Below, one piece after another: positions 1 to 6,205 of a DNA stretch of 25,014 nt. The notes below the pieces were generated by a model. That model saw nothing but the letters and a program-made list of their open reading frames with translations, did not search any database and was not told the origin of the DNA. The translations under genes and the position numbers were made by a program. Numbering within the stretch: the first letter of the stretch is position 1; each line of letters starts with the position of its first letter. Source of the stretch: an uncultured Oscillospiraceae bacterium (GTDB lineage Bacteria > Bacillota > Clostridia > Oscillospirales > Oscillospiraceae); contig CAJULJ010000039.1 of assembly GCA_910587395.1 (NCBI GenBank), positions 1 to 25,014 of the forward strand, read 5' to 3'.

Positions 1-51
1 AAAACTACAAAATTTCTTCGGCGTTTTCTTACAATTTCAAATTGGCGTTGA

Positions 52-519
52 CAGAATAAGAAAGCGTATGTCCACATAGAGGCATGGCGCAACCGGCCCT
101 TGCAGGGCGGGCGGTATCCTTACGTTTATGTGGATGGGATTTATTTGCGGCGGAACTGGGGCGGAGAGTTTGAAAATGTTGCGATCATGGTGGCGATTGC
201 AGTAAATGAGGACGGATACCGTGAGGTTTTAGGCACCGCTGAAAGCATGAAAGAGGACAAGGCCAGCTGGGTCAGCTTCTTTCAGTGGCTTCGGGGCCGT
301 GGCCTGGATGGCGTAAAACTCATCGTAGGGGACAAATGTCTGGGTATGCTGGAAGCCGTTGGAGAAGTGTTCCCGGAGGCCAAATATCAGCGCCGTACCG
401 CCCACTTTTACCGCAATGTGTTTTCTGTTGTGCCCCGCTCCAAGGTGAAGTTGGTGGCCAAGATGTTCAAGGCAATCCATGCCCAGGAGAGCAAGAAGGC
501 TGCCCGTGAAAAGGCTGCA
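52..519 (+). pseudogene. IS256/mutator-type transposase remnant
   Basis: The frame from about 52 to 516 encodes the central part of a mutator-type (IS256 family) DDE transposase. It reads NKKAYVHIEAWRNRPLQGG, then a YVYVDGIYL segment carrying the first catalytic Asp and LIVGDKCLGML carrying the second. A stop codon lies just upstream at 49-51. Family resemblance ends near REKA at about 516, although the frame stays open to 870 with unrelated sequence. Both the N-terminal DNA-binding part and the C-terminal third with the catalytic Glu are missing, so this is a dead internal fragment. No terminal inverted repeat could be seen. Family assignment is by recognition of the motif series. Confidence 0.75.
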
Positions 520-616
520 ATCACTGGTTTTCTGTTTCGTCTCCTTTGTATCTCTCCGCTGCCTGAGGTGACTTTTCGCAGGATTTCACCCCAAATTCAC
601 CCTAAGCCCTCACCCC

Positions 617-647
617 AGCGCCGACACCCGAAAAAGGGCGCTTTTTT
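617..647 (+). terminator. Putative Rho-independent terminator
   Basis: A short stem, AGCGCC at 617-622 pairing with GGCGCT at 637-642, is followed by a T run ending at 647. It lies in the gene-free stretch 520-824, which otherwise holds only two further stem-loops. Confidence 0.45.
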
Positions 648-697
648 AATGCTCTGGCGGGCCTGGATGGGCGCGGGGGCTGTACATGAACAGAAAA

Positions 698-725
698 GCA
701 GGGAGGCCCGGCGCGGCCTCCCTGC
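698..725. repeat. Perfect 11-bp stem-loop
   Basis: GCAGGGAGGCC at 698-708 is the exact reverse complement of 715-725, with the 6-base loop CGGCGC. No T run follows directly on either strand, so a terminator role is uncertain. It lies between the transposase remnant and the XRE gene. Confidence 0.5.
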
Positions 726-755
726 TCCCAAAAGAATATGCCCCGGCTCTCCCTT

Positions 756-795
756 CCCCGGACGCTCATCAGGTGTCCGGGGTTTCCTTTTTCGC
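756..795. terminator. Stem-loop with T-rich tail between decayed DNA and XRE gene
   Basis: CCCCGGAC at 756-763 pairs perfectly with GTCCGGGG at 775-782 and is followed by TTTCCTTTTT on the + strand. On the - strand it lies downstream of the XRE gene that ends at 825. It could end transcription from either side, but only the + strand tail is T-rich. Confidence 0.4.
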
Positions 796-824
796 AGGGA
801 TGCACTCGACCTTCCCAGTGGTCA

Positions 825-1040
825 TCAAATCTCGGTTCCGTCTGGGAGTGTAAATCGAATCTCAACCTGACACCCCAAAGCCCCAGCCAGCGCCAGAATA
901 TCCTTCTCGGTAAAGTTCCCCCGTGTCATTTTGTTGGATAGGTTCTGCCGGGTCTGCCCAGAGGCTTCAGCGATATCCCCCATCGTTTTGTTCTGGCGCT
1001 TCATAATCAGCCGTATCTTTTCGGCCACCGTGATGTTCAT
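825..1040 (-). CDS. Small XRE/Cro-type HTH DNA-binding protein
   Basis: This 71-residue protein is almost entirely one helix-turn-helix domain of the XRE/Cro-C1 type. A first helix, VAEKIRLIMKRQ, is followed by MGDIAEASGQTRQNLSNKM, where the recognition helix is TRQNLSNKM, and then DILALAGALGCQVEIRF. It starts at ATG 1040 with AGGAGGTGA just upstream and a very good promoter (see 1060-1088). No partner domain is present, so it is most likely an autoregulated repressor of the kind found next to mobile elements. Its own promoter and the opposite-facing promoter at 1128-1156 carry nearly the same sequence CACGARTTAGYGT, which is the best candidate operator. The gene looks intact, unlike its neighbours. 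Confidence 0.85.
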   Translation of the reverse strand: MNITVAEKIRLIMKRQNKTMGDIAEASGQTRQNLSNKMTRGNFTEKDILALAGALGCQVEIRFTLPDGTEI

Positions 1041-1059
1041 GGCGTCACCTCCTATAATT

Positions 1060-1088
1060 ACTATACACTAATTCGTGCTATTTGTCAA
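1060..1088 (-). promoter_or_regulatory. Promoter of the XRE gene with operator-like spacer
   Basis: On the - strand a perfect TTGACA (1088-1083) is separated by 17 bases from TATAGT (1065-1060). The spacer holds GCACGAATTAGTG, an imperfect palindrome centred on AATT. This is suited to autorepression by the HTH protein. Confidence 0.8.
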
Positions 1089-1127
1089 AAGAATTTTTCA
1101 AAATTCACAAAAAAATGTAAATATATA

Positions 1128-1156
1128 TTGACAAACGACACGAGTTAGCGTAATAT
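1128..1156 (+). promoter_or_regulatory. Divergent promoter sharing the XRE operator
   Basis: TTGACA at 1128-1133, a 17-base spacer, and TAATAT at 1151-1156 form a near-consensus sigma-70 promoter. Its spacer, ACACGAGTTAGCG, closely matches the spacer of the XRE promoter, so both promoters are probably bound by the same regulator. No full-length gene lies downstream; only the 49-codon frame at 1220-1369 and broken genes follow. Confidence 0.75.
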
Positions 1157-1163
1157 AGGACTT

Positions 1164-1191
1164 GTAAGGCAGGGGCGGCCAGCCCCTTTAC
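1164..1191 (+). other. Stem-loop in the 5' leader of the divergent promoter
   Basis: AGGGGC (1171-1176) pairs with GCCCCT (1182-1187) around the loop GGCCA. The stem is extended by GTAA (1164-1167) with TTAC (1188-1191) around a GGC bulge, and GTTTTG follows. It begins about 8 bases after the -10 box, so it would form at the very start of the transcript, as an attenuator or a 5' stabilising hairpin. Confidence 0.4.
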
Positions 1192-1219
1192 GTTTTGAGA
1201 ACCGGAAGAGAGTCAGGAT

Positions 1220-1369
1220 ATGGCTGCTACGCGCAATGCTTTGGGCCATCCCTTTTTGCAGCTGTCTGCAATTTCGCTTGTCCATAGTTTCCGGAAAACG
1301 CAGCCATGTCATGTCGTGGACAGTGGTAATGACTCGACCGCTAATATGGAGCGGTACAATATAACTTAA
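1220..1369 (+). CDS. Small unrecognised ORF, 49 aa
   Basis: An ATG at 1220 opens a 49-codon frame ending at TAA 1367-1369, beginning MAATRNALGHPFLQLSAISL. It lies downstream of the strong promoter at 1128-1156, which is the main argument that it might be expressed. The only ribosome-binding candidate is AGGA two bases before the ATG, which is too close. No domain is recognised, and the composition (many Ser, Thr, Asn, with one His-Val-Val-Asp run) gives no clue. It may be a chance frame in decayed DNA. Confidence 0.25.
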   Translation: MAATRNALGHPFLQLSAISLVHSFRKTQPCHVVDSGNDSTANMERYNIT

Positions 1370-1423
1370 AAATACGTTCAGATCCGTTTCATCCGGAAAA
1401 AGACTCTGGCATGAAATTGGAAC

Positions 1424-2185
1424 CTAGTCCCAGATACGCCGGTATACGCCATAGGGGAAGATCCGGCTCTCTTTTCTGTCCTGACCCAACGCCGTCAGGT
1501 AAACTTTCAGCTTGGGCTCTGTGCCGGAGGGCCGGACCACCGCCTCCTGCCCCCTGGTCAGGAAAAAGCGGAGCACATTGGAACGCGGCAGCCCCGTAGG
1601 ATCGTTCTGGTAATCCACGATTTTTTCCACGGCGTATCCTTCCACCTCCCTGGGCGGCTGTTCCCGCAGCTTCTGGATCAGCCCCCGCCATTTGGGACAA
1701 TCCCTCCGCTCCCTCAAAGGAGAAGGGCAACAGGCGGCTTTCATAGAATCCGCAGGCGCGGTACAACTCCTCCAACACTTCCAGCAAAGTCTTTCCCTGC
1801 GCCTTGTACCACACGAACATCTCGCAGATCAGAAGCGACGCGTTTACGGCGTCCTTGTCCCGGACAAAGCTGCCGCTTAAATAGCCGTAACTTTCCTCAA
1901 AGCCGAATATATACCGCTCCGCCTCGCCCGCCTGTTCCAGCAGGCCGATCTGCTCCCCAATGAATTTAAAGCCGGTCAGCACATCCCGAAGTTCCACGCC
2001 GCAGCGCTCCGCTACCTTGACCGCCATGGGTGTGGTCACGATGGTCTTCACCGCCACCGGATCTTCCGGCAAAAGCGATCCTGGATTGCCGCCGGATCCG
2101 TTTCCACAGCCTGGAGTTCATTAAAAAGCTCCGGCTCCTCACAGGTCCTCTCCGTCCACAGGCGGTATCGCTTCATCCAGTCCAT
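1424..2185 (-). pseudogene. Phosphohexomutase (phosphoglucomutase/phosphomannomutase type), internally deleted and frameshifted
   Basis: This was an alpha-D-phosphohexomutase, an enzyme that moves phosphate between C1 and C6 of hexoses. The N-terminal piece starts at ATG 2185 (MDWMKRYRLW) and runs to AVETDPAAIQDRF near 2080. It then jumps out of frame straight into LPEDPVAVKTIVTT, which belongs far downstream in the family, so the catalytic Ser loop and metal-binding domain are gone. The C-terminal half includes GFEESYGYL and, in another frame, VVRPSGTEPKLKVYL, the phosphate-binding loop. The second frame break fits one extra base in the run of five C at 1682-1686: with four, the frame reads QMAGLIQKLREQ. 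The start overlaps the end of the glycosyltransferase by 47 bases. It cannot make an active enzyme. Confidence 0.85.
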
Positions 2186-3143
2186 GTCCGGCTTCCTTTT
2201 CTATGATCTCACTCAGCCGCTCGGATGACCTCTCCCAAGAAAACCGCTTCACATTTTCATAGCCGGCCTGCGTCAACTCCGCCGCCAGCTCCCGGTTTGT
2301 CAGCAGCTTCCACATTCCCTCTGCGATGGAGCTTTCGTCATAGGGGTTCACATACAGCGCGCCCTTGCCCCCCCACCTCCGGGAGGGCGGAGTAATCGCT
2401 GGCCAGCACCGGAACGCCGCAGCTCTGTGCCTCCAAAACCGGGATTCCGAAGCCCTCGTACAGGGTGGGAAATGTGAACAGGCTGGCCGCCGAGTAGAGC
2501 GCCGGCATATCCCCATCCGGCACAAATCCAACAAACCGAACCGCTTCCCGGTGTTTCAGCCTCCTCAGGGCTTTCTCCCTATCAAATTTCCAGCCCTGCT
2601 CCCCGGCCACAACCAGCTGATGGGGAATCCCTCCGCGCTCTTTCAACCCATCGAAGGCCTTCAGCAGACGCATCAGGTTCTTTCGTGGATTGGAGTTCCC
2701 TACGAACAATATGAACCGCTCCGGCAGGCCGTACTTCTTTCGCAGCTCCTCCAGCCGCTCTCAGGTGGTTTCCCGTGCCAAAGCAGGCGAGCAGGTGCAG
2801 GGAACAATGTGAATCTTCTCCGGAGGCAGGTGCCACAGCTCCACCATTTCTTTTCTGGTGAACTCCGAAATTGCCAGAAAAAAATCCGCCCGCCGCCTGA
2901 CATAGCAGTATTGAAGCCGCCACAGGAAAACTCTGGAGCGCTGGTACACCTCCGGCATCCGATAGACGGCCAGGTCGGTGATAAGCGGAATCAAAGTGCA
3001 GCTTTTCGGCAGAAAAAACGGGCATTTGGAATCGGTGGTCAGCAGCACCGCGTTCCGGCAGCAGCGCCGTCCCATAGCAAATGACTGAAAGAGAATCCGG
3101 CGAAAGCCCTGATCGTAATTCCACGGCATACGAATGAGTTCAC
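2139..3143 (-). pseudogene. Family-4 (GT-B) glycosyltransferase, broken by a stop and a frameshift
   Basis: The remains are of a GT-B glycosyltransferase of the GT4/group-1 type, which transfers sugars from activated donors, typically for cell-surface polysaccharide. Recognisable parts are ITDLAVYRMPEVY, ISEFTRKEMVELW, ILFVGNSNPRKNLMRLLKAF, VRFVGFVPDGDMPALYSAA, and the donor-site motif EGFGIPVLEAQSCGVPVLASD. An in-frame TGA at 2761-2763 interrupts the protein between PALARETT and ERLEELRKKYG. A second break is one extra base in a run of seven C at 2368-2374: with six, the frame continues EVGGKGALYVNPYDESS to the stop at 2139. The 5' end is missing and is joined to integrase sequence near 3143. 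With the downstream mutase it suggests a former surface-sugar locus. Confidence 0.85.
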
Positions 3144-3515
3144 ATTGCCCAGCATTTTGGCTGTATGCAGAAGGTGTAAATACTCCGCCCGGCTCAACTC
3201 CGGCTGCGGGACTTTTTTCTCTTTGATTTTTCCTGCCAGTTGGTATTCCCGGTGACCGATATAGTCCAGATATGAATTTGCCGCCGAGAGGAACGCGTTG
3301 ACCGATCCCGGTGCATAGCCGTCCCGGAGCAGTTTTTCCTGCCAGTTTTTCATGGTATCGGACCGAATCACTTTGTCCTCCGGCAGATCCTGATAAAACC
3401 GCTGCAGCTTCCTCTGATAAAACTGAACGGCTCCCTCAGCACGGTTCAGCTCTCTATAGGCGGTGAGAAACCTCTGGATATCCGCTTGGGAGACTGGTAC
3501 GCCTTCTGTTGCAAT
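3137..3515 (-). pseudogene. Tyrosine recombinase, N-terminal fragment fused to glycosyltransferase
   Basis: The reading frame running down from about 3515 gives VPVSQADIQRFLTAYRELNR, then GAVQFYQRKLQRFYQDLP, MKNWQEKLLRDGYAPGSVNA, YLDYIGHREYQLAG and PQPELSRAEYLHLLHTAKMLGN. This is the SAM-like, core-binding N-terminal domain of a phage-type integrase and the first bases of its catalytic domain. At about 3137-3145 it passes into glycosyltransferase coding sequence, so all catalytic residues are missing. No normal start codon precedes the conserved start; the codon at 3515-3513 is ATT. It resembles, but does not copy, the intact recombinase that follows at 3623-4468. The fusion marks a recombination or deletion junction. 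Confidence 0.75.
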
Positions 3516-3622
3516 CCTGTTCCGCCTATGGTATGATGCTATGGATTCAAAAAGAATTTGAGTGGAAGATTTTTTTGTGGTTCAGCTTGATCTCAAAATA
3601 TGTATTCCGTCTTATTTGGCGG

Positions 3623-4468
3623 CTAAAATATTAACCCAAGCCGCTCCAATTGCCGGGCGTGCTCCATACCGGTGGAAATCAGATAAACTCGAGTGGTTTC
3701 GATGCTGGAATGCCCCAAAACATCGGCCAGCTTTGCCACATCCTTATAAATGCGATAGAATGTCCGGGCAAACAGGTGCCGCAGGTTGTGGGGAAACACC
3801 TTTGATGGGGCCACCCCCGCCTTATTGCACAACCCCTTCATCTCGGCCCAGATCTGCCGGCGGGTCAAGCCCTTTCCGTTTCTGGTGAGAAATATCTCGC
3901 CGGAGACGATTTTTTGTCTTCTGGCGTACTTTTGCAGCTTCCGGCACAACTTGCCGGGCAGCAGGATGATCCGTATCTTTCCTTTTAATGATACCTCCGC
4001 CCGGCCCGCCTGCACCGCTTCCGCTGTGATGTGCTTCACCTCGCTGACCCGGATACCTGTGGCACAGATTACTTCCATCAGCAGGGCCAGGCGCTCTTTC
4101 CCGGAGCTGTCGGCGGTCTCTACGAGCCGTTTGTACTCCTCCTTTGTCAGGTTTTTGTCCGCCCGCCGGAACAGTCTGCGCTGGATTTTCAAATACTTTA
4201 CCCGGCAGTCCTCCCAGCCCAGAAATCGGAAAAATTTGTTCACGGCGGACAGCTTGCCGTTGATCGTCTCCGGCCGGAAGCCCTCCGCTTTCAGATGCTC
4301 CTTCCAGCTTGCCGTCAGCTCTTTGTTGATCTCCCTCTCCCCTGCCCACACTGCAAAAATCCGAATATCCCGCAGATATTTCTCAATGGTCCCCTGCTCC
4401 CGTTCTTCTTCACGAAGAAACCCGCGAAACACTGCAAACTGCTCTCCTGTAATGATATGTTTCCCCAT
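3623..4468 (-). CDS. Tyrosine recombinase/integrase, intact
   Basis: This 281-residue protein is a complete tyrosine recombinase. The N-terminal SAM-like DNA-binding domain covers about residues 8-85 and the catalytic domain 105-281. The catalytic set is present: Arg140 in ATGIRVSEV, Lys163, His227 and Arg230 in HNLRH, His253 in LGHSS and the nucleophile Tyr262 in TTRVYL. I chose ATG 4468 over the TTG at 4489 because AGGAG lies seven bases upstream of it. That ribosome binding site sits inside one arm of a 12-bp inverted repeat (4475-4518). There is no excisionase or relaxase beside it, so its substrate is unknown; the truncated integrase just downstream is the only related gene. Confidence 0.9.
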   Translation of the reverse strand: MGKHIITGEQFAVFRGFLREEEREQGTIEKYLRDIRIFAVWAGEREINKELTASWKEHLKAEGFRPETINGKLSAVNKFFRFLGWEDCRVKYLKIQRRLFRRADKNLTKEEYKRLVETADSSGKERLALLMEVICATGIRVSEVKHITAEAVQAGRAEVSLKGKIRIILLPGKLCRKLQKYARRQKIVSGEIFLTRNGKGLTRRQIWAEMKGLCNKAGVAPSKVFPHNLRHLFARTFYRIYKDVAKLADVLGHSSIETTRVYLISTGMEHARQLERLGLIF

Positions 4469-4474
4469 AATAAA

Positions 4475-4518
4475 ACTCCTATCCGGCAAATAATACCTCC
4501 ATTTTACCGGATAGGAGT
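4475..4518. repeat. 12-bp inverted repeat at the integrase start
   Basis: ACTCCTATCCGG (4475-4486) is exactly repeated in inverse as CCGGATAGGAGT (4507-4518), with a 20-base AT-rich centre. The arm near the gene holds the integrase Shine-Dalgarno sequence. It could be a recombinase binding or crossover site, or an mRNA hairpin that hides the ribosome binding site. Confidence 0.6.
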
Positions 4519-4521
4519 CTT

Positions 4522-4677
4522 TTATGCAAATGTTTGGCCTCCATAGTCACAGCGCCCACACGGGATGGGCTGCCCCTTCTTGTTGTAGGTGCTGATAGAA
4601 GTGCTGGCAGTTAACACACAGCGGGGTTTCGAGGTCAACTGCGTCTGATAGAGCACTTTTCGCTCCTTCTCGGTCAT
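4522..4677 (-). pseudogene. Small Cys-containing protein gene, probably frameshifted
   Basis: A start ATG at 4677 with GGAGG nine bases upstream opens MTEKERKVLYQTQLTSKPRC and runs 51 codons to 4522. In the next frame the DNA encodes CVNCQHFYQHLQQEGAAHPV, ending at a stop at 4547-4549. That has a tidy Cys-x2-Cys, His-rich pattern and looks like the ancestral reading. One missing base in the CGCTG stretch just before would explain it. I believe similar short CxxC proteins occur in mobile elements of gut Clostridia, but I cannot verify that here. Its role is unknown. The start region lies close to the SpaA-like remnant on the other strand. Confidence 0.4.
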
Positions 4678-4711
4678 TTTTGTTATCCTCCTTGCATAGC
4701 CGGCAGGAGGA

Positions 4712-4868
4712 TAATACCCTCGCTGCTGCTCACGAAAACCGTTCCGACGGCACACCGTTGGAGGGCGTCTTCTTCCGGCTGGCGAAGATTGAGGACGGCC
4801 ACTCCGTAGACGAGCTCGAAACGGACGCCACAGGCCGAGCCGTCCTGGATAGTGTCTACACAAGATAG
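4712..4868 (+). pseudogene. SpaA/Cna-B-like surface protein domain remnant
   Basis: The + strand encodes SDGTPLEGVFFRLAKIEDG followed by VDELETDATGRAVLDS. This matches the start of a prealbumin-like SpaA/Cna-B domain of Gram-positive pilins and collagen adhesins, where an xDGTPLEGAxFRL segment follows a strand ending in LTKT. That strand, SLLLTKT, is present but in another frame just upstream, so a frameshift lies near 4735. The frame stops at 4866-4868, only part way through one domain. There is no signal peptide, LPxTG anchor or further repeat. It is a scrap of a larger surface protein gene. Confidence 0.45.
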
Positions 4869-4883
4869 AGGGATTGTGGCAGA

Positions 4884-5012
4884 ATGGGAGCATCTGAAAA
4901 GACAGGGGCAATCAGGATATGTCCAGGGCAAAGGGGGCTTAACACCAAAATACATCTGGCCGTGGATGCGAATGGTATGCCAGTCCGAGTCCTTGTTACA
5001 GAATGCACCTAG
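4884..5012 (+). pseudogene. IS5-type transposase fragment
   Basis: A 42-codon frame from ATG 4884 to TAG 5010-5012 contains RGLNTKIHLAVDANGMPVRV followed by LVTECT. This is the segment around the first catalytic Asp of IS5-group DDE transposases, normally a GLxTKIHLAVDxxGxP block. Everything before and after is lost. It sits between the SpaA-like remnant and the promoter of the sugar-sensing operon, so insertion-sequence activity has shaped the upstream edge of that operon. Confidence 0.6.
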
Positions 5013-5154
5013 TGATTTTGCGGGTTTCTTAAAGGAGGTACCTTCGGCGCTTGTAATTATTACAGATAGAAGAGACGGTTCCTCATGATACTGGACAAGG
5101 AGGACTGTGCGTGAAATCAGAATTTCTGAAAGCGCCACGCCAGCGGCCTACAGA

Positions 5155-5183
5155 TTGACAGCAAAAATAAACAATGATAAGAT
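5155..5183 (+). promoter_or_regulatory. Strong promoter of the sensor operon
   Basis: TTGACA (5155-5160), a 17-base spacer, and TAAGAT (5178-5183) give a near-consensus sigma-70 promoter. The predicted start near 5190 leaves a leader of about 38 bases before the ribosome binding site GGGAGGTG at 5213-5220. Confidence 0.8.
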
Positions 5184-5202
5184 ATTCTCAAGACACAAAT
5201 CG

Positions 5203-5220
5203 TCCCTTTTGAGGGAGGTG
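5203..5220 (+). promoter_or_regulatory. Hairpin overlapping the Shine-Dalgarno sequence
   Basis: TCCCT (5203-5207) can pair with AGGGA (5212-5216) around a four-base loop. The second arm contains the first part of the ribosome binding site GGGAGGTG (5213-5220), so folding could reduce translation of the binding-protein gene. The stem is only 5 bp, so the effect may be small. Confidence 0.35.
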
Positions 5221-5227
5221 AGCCGCC

Positions 5228-6205
5228 ATAAACAATATTCGGAGACAGCTTCTCGTCTGCGCCGCCATAGCGGCTGTTTTGGTGCCGCTGTTTATCACCA
5301 TTTACCTGTTGTTCTGGAGCTCCAGCGACTTGTCCGCCAGCCAGACGGGCAATCAGCGGGTGTTCGGCGCCACCTACATGACCATGAACAACCCCTATTA
5401 CCATGTGCTGGACGCTCAGCTCCGGGCGGGCATCGAGGCTCGGGGAGACGTGCTCCTGACCCGGGACGCCGCCATGGACCAGCAGCGGCAGAATCAGGAG
5501 ATTCAGGAGCTGATAGACGCGGGCGTTTCCGCCATTTTCATGACCCCGGTGGAATGGGACACCTCAAAAGAGGGTGTCCAGATCGCTGCCTCAGCGGGCG
5601 TGCCCGTCATCGTGGTGGATGCCCTGGTTCAGGATGGCTCACTGGCCGCCTGCTCCGTCGTATCGGACAACTATCAGGCGGGGGTGCTGTGCGCCCAGCA
5701 CCTGCTGTCCGTCCGGGACAGCGCGAAAATCCTTCTCCTGGAACACATCAGCGCCCAGTCGGCGGCGGAGCGTATTCAGGGCTTCAAGGACACCATTATG
5801 GGGCACGAGGGCTTTGAGATTCTGGGCTCCGGCGAATCCGACGGACAGATCGAAAACGCCATGCCGGTGATGGAGGAGCTGCTGAGGCAGTATCCTGAGG
5901 CCGACACCCTGATGGCGCTGAACGACCCCAGCGCCTTCGGCGGTCTGGCCGCCATCCAGGGGGCGGGGTTGTCTGACCGTTTCCTGGTATACGGCGTGGA
6001 CGGCTCCCCTGAGGGGAAGGCCCTGGTGAGCGACCGCTTCATGACCGCCACCTGCGCTCAATTTCCCTACAAAGTCGCGGAAGAAGCGGTGGCACAGGCG
6101 TATCAGGCCATTGAGGGCGGCTGTGAGCGGCGCGAGGTCATCGTGCCCGTGGAGCTTTTGACCGCGGACAATGTGGACCAGTACGGAACGGACGGGTGGC
6201 AGTGA
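5228..6205 (+). CDS. Membrane-anchored RbsB-type sugar-binding protein, apparent ATA start
   Basis: The protein (325 aa from 5228) is a type I periplasmic binding protein of the ribose/galactose class (Peripla_BP_4). The mature domain begins near RVFGATYMTMNNPYYHVLDA and ends with the family's TADNVDQYG. The N-terminus NNIRRQLLVCAAIAAVLVPL continues hydrophobic to LLFW, a basic-then-hydrophobic signal anchor with no lipobox Cys, so it should stay tethered outside the membrane. The best start is ATA 5228, seven bases after GGGAGGTG; the next usable starts, TTG 5279 and GTG 5282, would remove the basic end of the anchor. It overlaps the kinase start by one base (TGATG). By analogy with the XylFII-LytS systems of clostridia, it probably binds sugar and signals to the kinase rather than feeding a transporter. 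The ligand is unknown. Confidence 0.85.
   Translation: MNNIRRQLLVCAAIAAVLVPLFITIYLLFWSSSDLSASQTGNQRVFGATYMTMNNPYYHVLDAQLRAGIEARGDVLLTRDAAMDQQRQNQEIQELIDAGVSAIFMTPVEWDTSKEGVQIAASAGVPVIVVDALVQDGSLAACSVVSDNYQAGVLCAQHLLSVRDSAKILLLEHISAQSAAERIQGFKDTIMGHEGFEILGSGESDGQIENAMPVMEELLRQYPEADTLMALNDPSAFGGLAAIQGAGLSDRFLVYGVDGSPEGKALVSDRFMTATCAQFPYKVAEEAVAQAYQAIEGGCERREVIVPVELLTADNVDQYGTDGWQ

Noticed and set aside
520..870. Continuation of the transposase frame to 870
   Set aside because: Family resemblance ends near 516 and the tail is unrelated, running through terminator-like stem-loops.
5013..5154. A possible further gene fragment between the IS5 scrap and the sensor promoter
   Set aside because: Short frames such as APSDFAGFLKEVPSALVIIT exist, but no family or ribosome binding site could be assigned.
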